A stretch of DNA of 64,000 bases from Moraxellaceae bacterium AER2_44_116. GTDB taxonomy: Bacteria > Pseudomonadota > Gammaproteobacteria > Pseudomonadales > Moraxellaceae. Made by a program: the position numbers and the translations under genes. The first letter of the stretch is position 1, and each line of letters begins with the position of its first letter. The notes beneath the pieces are model-generated. The model searched no databases. It saw only the letters and a list, made by a program, of their open reading frames with translations, and was not told the DNA's origin. This document shows positions 17,406 through 25,980 of this stretch, piece after piece. The DNA lies in contig VIAD01000005.1 of NCBI GenBank assembly GCA_006546595.1, positions 190,646-254,645 on the forward strand, written 5' to 3'.

Positions 17406-18113
17406 ATGACAAACACTGCAACACTCGAAACTCCACAGCAAAAAGCCCCCCGCCGAACTCAAGCCGAACGTAGCGAAGCCATGCGCCAACGTTTAATTGA
17501 TGCGACGCTCAAATGTTTAGAAACGGATGGTTATATTGGCACGACAGTGACAAAAATTGTCGAAGCGGCACAGGTTTCTCGTGGTGCGCCTGTCCATCAC
17601 TTTCCATCAAAAGCGGCGTTAATTGCCGCGACGGCTGAACATTTAATGCGGCAGATTTATATTCATTTAGGTGTAGCAATGCGCCATATTGATGAGTCTG
17701 AAGATAAGCTCACCGCGTTAATTATGACTTCATGGCGACAAGTGTTTGGCACGACCGAAAATGCCGTGATTTTAGAGTTAATTGTCGCTAGTCGCCGCGA
17801 CCCTGAATTAGCAGGAATGTTGCAAAAATTGTGGATGTCGGCTTTTGAAACACTAGGCGTGGCCGCAGAACACTACCTCATGCCCAAAACACCTAAAGAT
17901 AATGTCCGTCATTTGATGACACTGACACAATGGATGTTGCGTGGCATGGCGATGGATAAACATCTTGTCTTTAATGACTCCATCATTGAGTACTATTTGC
18001 GTTTATGGTGTCGATTATTGACCAGCCATTTATGCGCGAAACCGAACGTCAACACACCGCCACCCCGTCCTGAGTTTTGGGATTTATCACTGATTCCCAA
18101 CCAAACAGTTTAG
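17406..18113 (+). CDS. TetR/AcrR family transcriptional regulator
   Basis: A 235-residue one-component repressor. The N-terminal DNA-binding domain occupies about residues 20-75: an arginine-rich lead (R-R-T-Q-A-E-R-S), a helix with L-I-D-A-T-L, then the helix-turn-helix V-T-K-I-V-E-A-A-Q-V-S-R-G-A-P-V-H-H-F and the F-P-S-K-A-A-L segment typical of the family. The rest is the variable ligand-binding domain. GGTGA precedes the ATG at a suitable distance. It is followed by a Bcr/CflA efflux gene only eight bases downstream, so it most likely controls that pump and itself. The inducer is unknown. Confidence 0.9.
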   Translation: MTNTATLETPQQKAPRRTQAERSEAMRQRLIDATLKCLETDGYIGTTVTKIVEAAQVSRGAPVHHFPSKAALIAATAEHLMRQIYIHLGVAMRHIDESEDKLTALIMTSWRQVFGTTENAVILELIVASRRDPELAGMLQKLWMSAFETLGVAAEHYLMPKTPKDNVRHLMTLTQWMLRGMAMDKHLVFNDSIIEYYLRLWCRLLTSHLCAKPNVNTPPPRPEFWDLSLIPNQTV

Positions 18114-18121
18114 AAAAAACT

Positions 18122-19324
18122 ATGCTCGCGAAGTCTCACGAACCGTTACGGTTTGCGCCTTGGTTATTACTTTTAGGCGCATTAACCGCGATTGGCCCGT
18201 TGTCGATTGATATGTACTTACCGAGCTTTCCGTCACTGGAAAAAGAGCTTGGTATTGGCGTACAACTCAGTTTGGCCAGTTTTTTTATTGGCATGGCGAT
18301 GGGGCAAGTTTTATATGGCTCTTTAAGTGACCGTTTTGGCCGTAAACCGCCCTTGCTCGTCGGCTTGAGTTTATTTGTGTTGGCTTCGTTTGCCTGTAGC
18401 CAAGCAACCACGATGAATGAATTAGTCTTTGGCCGCTTTTTACAAGGTTTTGGTGGTTGTGCAGGCATGGTGATTAGCCGTGCGGTCGTGCGTGACCGAT
18501 GCGAGCCAACTCAAGCCGCACAAGCTTTTTCGATGTTGATGTTGGTGATGGGTTTAGCCCCTATCCTCGCGCCATTAGCAGGGAGTTGGCTCTTAGTTGC
18601 GTATGGCTGGCAAAGTATTTTTTGGTTTAAAAGTATTTTTGCGAGTTTATGTTTAGTTGCCGTGTATTTTACGCTGGCGGAAACACATCACACTCGCAGT
18701 CAACCGTTGCAATTAGCTAAAGTATTAAGTGACTATGGCCATTTATTAATCAATCGCACCTTTATGGGTTACACCCTATCAAGCGGTTTGACGTTTTCGG
18801 GAATGTTTGCCTACATCGCCGGCTCACCTCATGCCCTTATTGAGTTGCACCACATTTCGCCCACCCATTACAGCTGGATTTTTGGCAGTAATGCCTTTGG
18901 CTTTATTGCCGCTAGTCAATTAAATGCGTATTTATTGCGCCGTGGTTATGCCATGTTGCATATTTTACGGATAGCAATTTACTTTCCTGCTCTAGCGAGT
19001 AGCTGCTTGTTAGTTGCTGAATTAGCAGGGATGAGTTCACTAACGTTACTATTAGTTGGATTTTTTAGTTATATCGCCAGTTTGGGATTTATCTCGCCCA
19101 ATGCAAGTGCTGCGGCTATGGCTAATCAAGGGCATCAGGCAGGCACAGCGTCGGCACTCATGGGCGTATTGACATTTAGTTTAGCGTCTATCATCGGTGC
19201 GGCATTAGGTTTTTGGCAGAGTGCTAGCGCATTACCTATATTAACGTTGATGGCCATTTGTGGTGTTGGCGGTTTGCTGTGGCATCGTTTGGTGTTGCCG
19301 AAAACTGTGGTCGTCAGCCCTTAA
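18122..19324 (+). CDS. Bcr/CflA family multidrug efflux MFS transporter
   Basis: A 400-residue inner-membrane drug/proton antiporter of the DHA1 group with about twelve predicted membrane helices. The early segment G-P-L-S-I-D-M-Y-L-P-S-F-P is a hallmark of Bcr/CflA pumps. The loop 2-3 motif G-S-L-S-D-R-F-G-R-K-P lies near residues 65-76, and R-A-V-V-R-D in helix 4 is also typical. I prefer the ATG at 18122, after the stop of tetR at 18113, over an upstream TTG at 18077 that would overlap tetR by 37 bases. It forms a two-gene unit with the regulator. Likely substrates of the family are amphenicols, sulfonamides or bicyclomycin, but none can be assigned. Confidence 0.9.
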   Translation: MLAKSHEPLRFAPWLLLLGALTAIGPLSIDMYLPSFPSLEKELGIGVQLSLASFFIGMAMGQVLYGSLSDRFGRKPPLLVGLSLFVLASFACSQATTMNELVFGRFLQGFGGCAGMVISRAVVRDRCEPTQAAQAFSMLMLVMGLAPILAPLAGSWLLVAYGWQSIFWFKSIFASLCLVAVYFTLAETHHTRSQPLQLAKVLSDYGHLLINRTFMGYTLSSGLTFSGMFAYIAGSPHALIELHHISPTHYSWIFGSNAFGFIAASQLNAYLLRRGYAMLHILRIAIYFPALASSCLLVAELAGMSSLTLLLVGFFSYIASLGFISPNASAAAMANQGHQAGTASALMGVLTFSLASIIGAALGFWQSASALPILTLMAICGVGGLLWHRLVLPKTVVVSP

Positions 19325-19394
19325 TAACAGCTATATTCGTGCTAACAATTGAAACGCGTTTCCGACATTTTTTAGTTGAAATTAGGCAATTTAT

Positions 19395-19446
19395 CCGTTC
19401 ACCCTGAGCTTGTCGAAGGGTGGTTCGACAGGCTCACCACGAACGG
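19395..19446. repeat. Dispersed inverted repeat D at a convergent junction
   Basis: CCGTTC (19395-19400) pairs with GAACGG (19441-19446), and inside lie CACCCTGAGCTTGTCGAAGGGTGG and a second partly complementary GTTCGACAGGCTCACCACG. This sequence type (TTCGACAAGCTCAGGGTGAACGG) is a dispersed intergenic repeat in many bacterial genomes (recollection). It lies between the convergent efflux and AraC genes and could fold in transcripts from both sides. Confidence 0.8.
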
Positions 19447-19513
19447 TTTATAGTGCGTAAATACAGCTAAAAACACTTCAACTACTAAGACGAGCTAGTC
19501 TTAATAAAGCGAG

Positions 19514-20554
19514 TTAGATTGCTCTAATTGCACGAAATTGACTTGGCGTTCTACCCGTCCATTCTTTAAAGGCACGGGTAAAATTAGCGGGATTGTTATA
19601 ACCCAATAACTCAGCAATTTTTTGAATTTCAATATTCGGCTTTTCTAATAACACTAGAGCATCCCGACGGCGCGCCTCCTCCAACAACCCTTGATAACTC
19701 ACGCCTTGCATTTGCAAGCGTCGACGAAAAGTCCGTGCAGAAATATGCAAACGCTCGGCTAATGCTTCAGGATGCGGATAACCTTGCTCGGTTAACACCA
19801 TTGCCGCCCGCGCACTGACTAATATATCGCTATCTTCTTCGGCTAATAAACGAGACTCCCGTTCACATTGAGCAATCGCCAATGCTAAGGCTTCGGGATT
19901 AGCCATCGCCGAACGGCGTTCAGTCACCTCAAGAGGCATGCGTAATTGGGTGGCAGGCATTTGATAGCGCAATGTGGGTAAATGCTCGCTAAACCGTGAT
20001 AAATATTCAGGCTGGGCATAATCAAACCACAACTCACCCAATAACTGAGATTCCGACAAAATAAAACGCAAGCTATGATAGAAACCACTCAACATGGCAT
20101 CAAACAACACACGTCGTATTGCCTCACTAATAGGCATATCTGAGTGAAACTCAAAGACTAGATTTTCTGACTGTTGAAAACTGCTCAAGCGAATACCACG
20201 GCCGCGAATATGCCAAAAACGGAGTAATAGCGAAATCGCTTCATCAACACGACTGCAACACAACAAGGCATAGCCTAAACTGCCGTGCGCCGTTAATGGT
20301 TGCCGTGCACCCACTTCAAAACCTAAACCGTGATCCCCTGTTAATGCCAATACGGCAGCGATCAAGTTCACATATTGCTGTGGTGAAATACGCCCCGTTA
20401 AATCCGATAGTAAACGAGCATTTAATCCTGCGTGTTGTAATACCTCTGTTGCAGGCACACCGCGCTCTACCGCTAAGTCCAAATAAATAGTGGCATAACT
20501 AACGGGCATATAGGGTTGGCGCAACCAATGGTTTTTTTCGCTGCTAATTGTCAT
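19514..20554 (-). CDS. AraC family transcriptional regulator (arabinose-binding-domain type)
   Basis: A 346-residue regulator. The N-terminal 200 or so residues match the ligand-binding half found in OruR/ArgR-like AraC proteins (Y-L-D-L-A-V-E-R-G-V near 25, G-L-G-F-E-V-G-A-R, H-G-S-L-G-Y-A-L). The C-terminal part from about 245 is a double helix-turn-helix: A-E-R-L-H-I-S-A-R-T-F-R-R-R-L for the first helix pair, and I-A-E-L-L-G-Y-N-N-P-A-N-F-T-R-A-F-K for the second, ending in G-x-T-P-S-Q-F-R. It is divergent from the gene at 20693 with 138 bases between, so it probably regulates that hydrolase-family gene and perhaps itself. The inducer is not evident. Confidence 0.92.
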   Translation of the reverse strand: MTISSEKNHWLRQPYMPVSYATIYLDLAVERGVPATEVLQHAGLNARLLSDLTGRISPQQYVNLIAAVLALTGDHGLGFEVGARQPLTAHGSLGYALLCCSRVDEAISLLLRFWHIRGRGIRLSSFQQSENLVFEFHSDMPISEAIRRVLFDAMLSGFYHSLRFILSESQLLGELWFDYAQPEYLSRFSEHLPTLRYQMPATQLRMPLEVTERRSAMANPEALALAIAQCERESRLLAEEDSDILVSARAAMVLTEQGYPHPEALAERLHISARTFRRRLQMQGVSYQGLLEEARRRDALVLLEKPNIEIQKIAELLGYNNPANFTRAFKEWTGRTPSQFRAIRAI

Positions 20555-20692
20555 CTAATGGCCACAAATGATAAGTGACTTGGCCGTCTAGCGTCTCACG
20601 TTTAATCGCTAAAGACAATTATGCTGAGCTATCAAAAAAGCTAGCTGAAACCACTATTCAACTAGCTAAAAAATTTTCAAGGGGTAAAGATT

Positions 20693-21547
20693 ATGACTGC
20701 TGCTATCAATCAAGCCGTAAAGCAAGCCGTTCCTACTCACCATCACGATCTCAAAGTTCGGCACATGGACTTTGAGTTTAGCGATGATATTCCTGAGTTT
20801 TGGTACGATAACGACCCGTTTAAAACTTTATTACTTGCCGCTTTATCGGGTGGCTTTCCCGAAGGTGAACGGTTTTTTATTGACTCCGTACGCCACTTTC
20901 AAGAGCACGTTAAAGACCCCGAATTACGCCAAGCGATTCGTGCTTTTATCGGCCAAGAAGCGCATCACTCCAAAGAACATAAAATTTTAAATGACTTTTT
21001 GGAAAGTCGCGGTTATCCGATTTCGCGTATTGATAAAGGCGTAGGCATGGCGATGTCTTGGTATCGCAAGTATTTAAGCCCTGCCCGTCAGTTGGCACAT
21101 ACGGCTGCCGTCGAACACTTTACCGCGTTAATGGCGGAAAAATACTTACTCAATAGTGATGAGTTGGCAAAAATGGACTCGCGCATGGCAGGCATTTGGG
21201 CATGGCACGCCATTGAAGAAACCGAACACAAAGCCGTTGCCTTTGATGTCTATAAAACAGCTGTTGACAGTGAATGGGTGCGCAGGTCACAAATGGCGAT
21301 TTGTACGGTGATGTTTTTAGGCTTTTCGACTTATGACTTTATTAGCTTGATGCGTCATTCTGGCCGTCAAGGTGATGTCAAAATGTGGGCAAAAGGCATT
21401 AATTATTATTGGGGTACAACAGGCATTTTCAGAAAAATGATTCCTGAGTATTTACGTTACTATCGCCGTGACTTTCATCCGTGGCAGCATGATAGCCGTG
21501 CGTTGGTAGAAAGTATTAAACAACAGTATTTGGGTAATAAAGCGTAA
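20693..21547 (+). CDS. Predicted metal-dependent hydrolase (PF10118 family)
   Basis: A 284-residue soluble protein of the family annotated as predicted metal-dependent hydrolase. Metal-ligand-like positions are spread over an all-helical protein: F-P-E-G-E-R-F-F near 63-70, G-Q-E-A-H-H-S-K-E-H near 100-109, E-H-F-T-A near 141-145 and W-H-A-I-E-E-T-E-H-K near 176-185. The spaced E-x-x-H pairs recall ferritin-like di-iron proteins. This similarity is an inference; no reaction has been settled for the family as far as I know. AAGGGG lies a few bases upstream of the ATG. A divergent AraC regulator is its likely controller. Homologues are often found near lipid metabolism genes, but here the neighbours do not add evidence. 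Confidence 0.82.
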   Translation: MTAAINQAVKQAVPTHHHDLKVRHMDFEFSDDIPEFWYDNDPFKTLLLAALSGGFPEGERFFIDSVRHFQEHVKDPELRQAIRAFIGQEAHHSKEHKILNDFLESRGYPISRIDKGVGMAMSWYRKYLSPARQLAHTAAVEHFTALMAEKYLLNSDELAKMDSRMAGIWAWHAIEETEHKAVAFDVYKTAVDSEWVRRSQMAICTVMFLGFSTYDFISLMRHSGRQGDVKMWAKGINYYWGTTGIFRKMIPEYLRYYRRDFHPWQHDSRALVESIKQQYLGNKA

Positions 21548-21554
21548 ATCCACT

Positions 21555-21605
21555 GTAGGGGCGAATTTGCCTGTAACGAACATGGGCGAATAAATTCGCC
21601 CCTAC
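21555..21605. repeat. Inverted repeat, family B, copy B2
   Basis: GTAGGGGCGAATTT at the left pairs with AAATTCGCCCCTAC at the right, with an inner GGGCGAATAAATTCGCCC palindrome at the right end. It fills nearly all of the 63-base gap between two convergent genes and starts seven bases after the hydrolase stop codon, so it probably serves as a 3'-end hairpin for both. Confidence 0.85.
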
Positions 21606-21610
21606 AACTG

Positions 21611-22948
21611 CTATGGCTTACGCATCGCCGTCAAATTAAAACTCACTTTAACCGCCGCAGGAATTTGGTCAGTGGCCGAAAACTCGCCTTGACCCACACC
21701 AAAGACATTTCGATCTAAAGTCGTTGAGCCTTTAGCCGTTGCTTTGTCGCCATCTATGTTGAGTTTAAAACTTAACACGATAGGCGCAGTTTTATCACGC
21801 AACGACAAAGTGCCGTCTGCTTTGTAACTACCTTCTGCGACTCGCGTAAAACGACTGGCTTTAAAAATAGCTGTGGGATGATTAGCGACATCAAACCAGT
21901 CTGCACTCGGTAAAGCAGAATCCCGCTGTTCATCTCCCGTAGCAACTGACGCTAAATCAACCTTCACCGTTAATGAAGAGTTTTTTAAATCATCAGGACT
22001 AAAGACAATATCAGCTGTCCATTGTTTAAAACTACCGACAACAGGCTCGCCTGTCCATTGTGTCGCAAAACCTAATTGAGCATTTTTGCTCACTAGCCAA
22101 TGGGACAACGGCATCGTTTTAACAGTTTCAGTCGCTAAGACAGGTACAGCATCAACAGGTGTTGGCTTTGTTTCTGCAGCAACAGACGGCATTGTGCTTG
22201 CTACCTTATCAACGGATGCAGGTTGTTCAGTTACTTCGGTGGCAGTCACCGTTTCTTCGGCTTCGACTGCAACAACAGGAATTGCTTTTGCTTTTAGCGT
22301 AGGCATATACACATACGCCGACCACATCACCAGCAAGCCCGTCATACCAACTAACCATAATCTAGGCTCAGTAATACCCGCCCGCGCACCAACCGCCATC
22401 CGTGCAAATACATTATCCTTAACAATGACTTGATGCTTTAATACCGCGCCAACGTGTAACAGTAACAACAGACAAGTTAACAACGCCAATAAGCCATGCC
22501 CTGCACCTGCGGCATCATTCAGCATGGCTTTCGTCGTGACGGCTAATTCAGATAAGAATGGCAGATGCGGCATAGGCATCACGCCAAATAATACGGTAGG
22601 AATGTTGATTTTACTGGTCGAAACTAACAGCCAGCCCGTTAAAGGCAAACCCAACATAATGCCATAAAAGCCAATATGAACGAGGTGGGAAGCCGTTTTT
22701 TCCCATGCTTTCATGTGGCTAGGCAAGGCTGGTGGTGTGTGCATAAATCGCCACGCCAAACGCGCCAAACTTAAAAATAAAATAGTAAAGCCAATCGACT
22801 TATGCAGTTGAAACAAGGCATAAGTCGCCGCGCCTTTTGGAGCATCACCTAAACGCCACCCCAGTACCATTTGAAAAATAATGGCTGCGGCAATCAACCA
22901 ATGTAAAATAATAGCGACGTTGGTATAACGATTGCGCGTGGCGTTCAT
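21611..22948 (-). CDS. Fusion: cytochrome b561 membrane domain and YceI domain
   Basis: A 445-residue protein made of two families. Residues 1-180 or so are a cytochrome b561 domain with four membrane helices and candidate haem histidines (I-L-H-W-L-I near 16, L-H-K-S-I-G-F near 50, and later H-x-G-F-Y-G and L-L-H-V-G-A-V-L-K-H). A further membrane helix near 200 and a low-complexity Ala/Val/Thr/Glu linker (about 220-270) lead to a YceI lipocalin-like domain (about 285-445), which binds isoprenoid-type lipids in characterised homologues. Topology would place the YceI domain in the periplasm. The next gene upstream is a free YceI protein 14 bases away, so they form an operon. The role may be lipid- or quinone-linked electron transfer; this is inference. 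Confidence 0.9.
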   Translation of the reverse strand: MNATRNRYTNVAIILHWLIAAAIIFQMVLGWRLGDAPKGAATYALFQLHKSIGFTILFLSLARLAWRFMHTPPALPSHMKAWEKTASHLVHIGFYGIMLGLPLTGWLLVSTSKINIPTVLFGVMPMPHLPFLSELAVTTKAMLNDAAGAGHGLLALLTCLLLLLHVGAVLKHQVIVKDNVFARMAVGARAGITEPRLWLVGMTGLLVMWSAYVYMPTLKAKAIPVVAVEAEETVTATEVTEQPASVDKVASTMPSVAAETKPTPVDAVPVLATETVKTMPLSHWLVSKNAQLGFATQWTGEPVVGSFKQWTADIVFSPDDLKNSSLTVKVDLASVATGDEQRDSALPSADWFDVANHPTAIFKASRFTRVAEGSYKADGTLSLRDKTAPIVLSFKLNIDGDKATAKGSTTLDRNVFGVGQGEFSATDQIPAAVKVSFNLTAMRKP

Positions 22949-22962
22949 GGTTTATTCCCTGC

Positions 22963-23562
22963 TTACTTCTTGGTGAATTCGACTTCAATTTCTAAAGCCA
23001 CATCATCACCAATCATAGGCACATATCGGTCTGCCCCAAACTCAGAACGCTTAATAGTCGTAGTTGCTGCAAAACCTGTACGCGTTTCCCCCATCATGCC
23101 TTTACCTGAACCATAAAAAGTCACATCTAAAGTCACAGGCTTAGTTACGCCAGCCAGTGTTAAATTACCTGACATTGTGCCTTTGTTGCCTGTCGTGGTT
23201 TTAATAGAAGTTGATGTAAACGTGGCTTGAGGAAACTTATCGGCTTTGATGAATTCAGCAGGAAATTGCTTGTCTGCTTTTTCCCAACCAGTACTCATCG
23301 ATTGAGTATCAATGGTTACTTGTACTTTGGATGCTTCAGGATTTTTGGGGTCATAACCAAAACCTGCATCAAACTTATTAAAACGGAACACGTATAAAGA
23401 AAAGCCTTGGTGCATGACTTTAGCGGTAATACTGGCATGGGTTTTATCTAACACATAATTCCCTGCGGGCAAATTAGCTGGATTAGTATCTGGCGCAGCA
23501 AAAGCAACAGAAGTAAACGCTAATAACGACACTAACAAGGCGGAAGCAATAGGACGAATCAT
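22963..23562 (-). CDS. Periplasmic YceI family protein
   Basis: A 199-residue secreted protein. The ATG at 23562 gives a clean signal peptide (M-I-R-P-I-A-S-A-L-L, cleavage after V-A-F-A near residue 22); an open frame extending further upstream adds an implausible N-terminus. The mature part is a complete YceI domain: Y-V-L-D-K-T-H-A-S-I near the start, F-N-K-F-D-A-G-F, the I-D-T-Q-S-M segment, F-P-Q-A-T-F-T-S and G-N-L-T-L-A-G-V-T-K-P-V. YceI proteins are lipocalin-like barrels that bind long polyisoprenoids. It is transcribed first in a two-gene unit with the b561-YceI fusion. Its partner may be the membrane cytochrome; that is inferred from context only. Confidence 0.93.
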   Translation of the reverse strand: MIRPIASALLVSLLAFTSVAFAAPDTNPANLPAGNYVLDKTHASITAKVMHQGFSLYVFRFNKFDAGFGYDPKNPEASKVQVTIDTQSMSTGWEKADKQFPAEFIKADKFPQATFTSTSIKTTTGNKGTMSGNLTLAGVTKPVTLDVTFYGSGKGMMGETRTGFAATTTIKRSEFGADRYVPMIGDDVALEIEVEFTKK

Positions 23563-23733
23563 GGTATTTTCTCGGCAAGTCGATGGTGTATAACTTGAGG
23601 CAAAAGTTGCATCAATGGGATGCTGGCAAACATACTGCAATCTTATTGTTTAGGTAAGAGCAATCAATGAAACGGATTGTTGCCTATTCGTCAACACGAC
23701 TTATAATTCTTTACCCACTTTTGACTAAATACG

Positions 23734-25119
23734 ATGAATAACCACAGCTTAATGCAACGTGACTTAGCCGTTCTTTGGCATCCTTGTACCCAAATGCACG
23801 ACCACGAACAGATTCCAATCGTGCCCATCGCTAAAGCATCAGGCGTATGGCTAACGGACTTTGACGGCAAACGTTATGTTGATGCCATTAGCTCATGGTG
23901 GGTGAATATTTGGGGGCACGCTAATCCACACATCAACAATGCTATTAAAGAACAGCTTGATACTTTAGAGCATTTAATACTGGCGGGTTTTAGTCATGAA
24001 CCGATTGTTACGTTGTCCGAAAAATTACTCGCTCTTGCCCCTAAAGGTTTAGCCCGTTGTTTTTACGCCGATAATGGCTCTGCCGCTATCGAAGTGGCGT
24101 TAAAAATGAGTATGCATTTTTGGCATAATAAAGGCGAAACCGCTAAAACTCGATTTGTCTCGTTAAGTGGAAGTTATCATGGTGAAACCTTAGGCGCGTT
24201 GAGCGTCACTGATATTCCCTTATTTTCGCAAACCTATGCTTCGTTATTGACCCAACAATACCGTGTGCCTTCGCCTGATTGGACGCAAGCGCCTGATGGT
24301 GTAACGCCCGAAGCCTTTGCTCGTCAGCAGTTTTTAACCATGGAAAGCTTGCTTGCCGAAAAGCACGATGAAATTTGTGCAGTGATTGTTGAACCGTTAA
24401 TTCAAGGCGCAGCAGGGATGAAAATGTATCATCCTGTTTATTTGCAGTTATTACGCGCCGCCTGTGATAAATACGGCGTGCATTTAATAGCCGATGAAAT
24501 AGCCGTTGGCTTTGCACGCACAGGCACTTTTTTTGCCTGTGAACAAGCCAATATTTGCCCCGATTTTTTATGTTTATCCAAAGCTTTAACCGCAGGCTAT
24601 TTGCCGATGTCCGTCGTATTAACGACCGATACCATTTATCAAGGTTTTTATCACCCTTACGCAACGTTTAAAGGATTTTTACATTCACACAGTTTTACGG
24701 GTAATCCTTTAGCGGCAAGGGCTGCGTTGGCCTCTTTAGAGTTATTCGCGCTAGACCCACAACTACAACGGCAACAACAAATCAACGCGGTTTTGACTCA
24801 GGCTTTACAACCATTGCAGCAACATTCGCATATCGCAAATATTCGACAAACAGGCACGATTGCGGCTTTTGATTTGGTACAAGATAAAGCGTCAAAAACA
24901 CCGTTTGATTGGCGTGAACGTCGGGGTTTACAGGTGTTTCAATCGGCTTTAGCGAAAGGCGTGTTATTACGTCCGATTGGCAATACGGTGTATTTTATGC
25001 CGCCTTATGTCATTACTGATGATGAATTGCGTTGGGTGGTTGAGGTGGCGGCTGAGGCAGTTGATGAGGCGACTTATGCGCCTGCTAGTGGGAGTGATGT
25101 TGGGGTGAGTTTGCCTTGA
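23734..25119 (+). CDS. bioA: Adenosylmethionine-8-amino-7-oxononanoate aminotransferase
   Basis: BioA transfers an amino group from S-adenosylmethionine to KAPA to make DAPA in biotin synthesis, using PLP. The 461 residues cover the whole fold-type I enzyme: W-H-P-C-T-Q-M near residue 16, the S-S-W-W-V-N-I-W-G-H segment near 50-60, Y-A-D-N-G-S-A-A, G-S-Y-H-G-E-T-L-G, D-E-I-A-V-G-F-A-R-T-G, and the PLP lysine in C-L-S-K-A-L-T-A-G-Y near 281. No other bio genes adjoin it, but birA is present elsewhere in the window (62837-63808). A C-terminal extension of about 15 residues looks poorly conserved. Confidence 0.96.
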   Translation: MNNHSLMQRDLAVLWHPCTQMHDHEQIPIVPIAKASGVWLTDFDGKRYVDAISSWWVNIWGHANPHINNAIKEQLDTLEHLILAGFSHEPIVTLSEKLLALAPKGLARCFYADNGSAAIEVALKMSMHFWHNKGETAKTRFVSLSGSYHGETLGALSVTDIPLFSQTYASLLTQQYRVPSPDWTQAPDGVTPEAFARQQFLTMESLLAEKHDEICAVIVEPLIQGAAGMKMYHPVYLQLLRAACDKYGVHLIADEIAVGFARTGTFFACEQANICPDFLCLSKALTAGYLPMSVVLTTDTIYQGFYHPYATFKGFLHSHSFTGNPLAARAALASLELFALDPQLQRQQQINAVLTQALQPLQQHSHIANIRQTGTIAAFDLVQDKASKTPFDWRERRGLQVFQSALAKGVLLRPIGNTVYFMPPYVITDDELRWVVEVAAEAVDEATYAPASGSDVGVSLP

Positions 25120-25179
25120 GGTTTTGAACTTTTTTGTAATTTAATACAATCGCTCATGCTTTTTTGAAAGAGGCTCTTT

Positions 25180-25884
25180 TTGAATACATCATTACGCTGT
25201 TTGTTGTCTTTAATAATAATTACTTCGTTAACTGCCTGTAACGAAAATTCAAGTGACCCTATAGGTGCGAGTGCGGCAGACACAACAAAACCCCAAATTA
25301 GATTCATAGACGAAGCTTTTGCAGGTTTTATCAAACCTCCTTTAACAGGTGAGGTTGCAATCTCAGTCACGCCATTCCCTGAAAATAAAATAACAGCTAA
25401 CGACGATAGTGGTACGGCTATCTTAGCTATTACTAAGGTTACGGGTTTAAATAAATCTCAAGTTAGTATAAGTTCAGACAATACCATTTCGTTTAATAAC
25501 ATTACTGCTAACACTCCAGTCGGTGTTGGTCACATTACGTTAAGAGCTACTGATAAAAGTGGCAACTTTAGTGAAAATGAAATGTTCTTTAGTATTCTAC
25601 CTAACATCGTACAAACCCCTATCAACATCAAAAAGGGCGAATCAATAACTATTAAATACTCCGTTTTACCCAATATAGATTCTGTTTTAATCACCCAACC
25701 GATTCATGCTTCAGGCATTAGTGCATCTGCGTACTTAGCCAATAGTGAACTCTTTATTACTTTTACAGCAAATAATGATGCAACAGTTGATAATCTAAAT
25801 ACTATCCAATCAGAAGTGACTTTATCAGATAGCAAATTAGATGATACTTTGACTCATTCTATTAGCCTCATGTTAGCTCTATAA
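25180..25884 (+). CDS. Putative lipoprotein, unknown function
   Basis: A 234-residue protein that I cannot name. It starts at TTG (25180), supported by AAGAGG at 25168-25173 and by an immediate lipoprotein signal peptide with the lipobox L-T-A-C at Cys20; no ATG fits. After a low-complexity spacer the sequence is beta-rich, with an S-G-T-A-I-L-A-I-T-K-V-T segment and H-I-T-L-R-A-T-D-K-S-G-N near residues 120-130. The latter resembles cadherin/Ig-like or PKD-like repeats of secreted bacterial proteins. It faces a larger PKD-domain lipoprotein across a shared terminator. The gene is AT-richer than its neighbours. Likely anchored in the outer membrane; role unknown. Confidence 0.65.
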   Translation: MNTSLRCLLSLIIITSLTACNENSSDPIGASAADTTKPQIRFIDEAFAGFIKPPLTGEVAISVTPFPENKITANDDSGTAILAITKVTGLNKSQVSISSDNTISFNNITANTPVGVGHITLRATDKSGNFSENEMFFSILPNIVQTPINIKKGESITIKYSVLPNIDSVLITQPIHASGISASAYLANSELFITFTANNDATVDNLNTIQSEVTLSDSKLDDTLTHSISLMLAL

Positions 25885-25934
25885 CTTGACTGATCTATAA
25901 AAGCTGTCAATTAACTATACTTTTAATACCCCAT

Positions 25935-25965
25935 AAAAAAGCCTCCACGAGAGGGAGGCTTTTTT
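25935..25965. terminator. Bidirectional intrinsic terminator between two lipoprotein genes
   Basis: AAAAAAGCCTCC (25935-25946), loop ACGAGAG, GGAGGCTTTTTT (25954-25965). The stem is a perfect 6-bp GC-rich helix flanked by A- and T-runs, so it terminates transcription from both sides. It is one of the few textbook terminators in the window. Confidence 0.93.
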
Positions 25966-25980
25966 AGTTCAACCACTCAT

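Noticed and set aside
24206..24664. A 152-codon antisense open frame inside bioA
   Set aside because: It is opposite conserved bioA motifs including the PLP lysine region and has no recognisable protein features.
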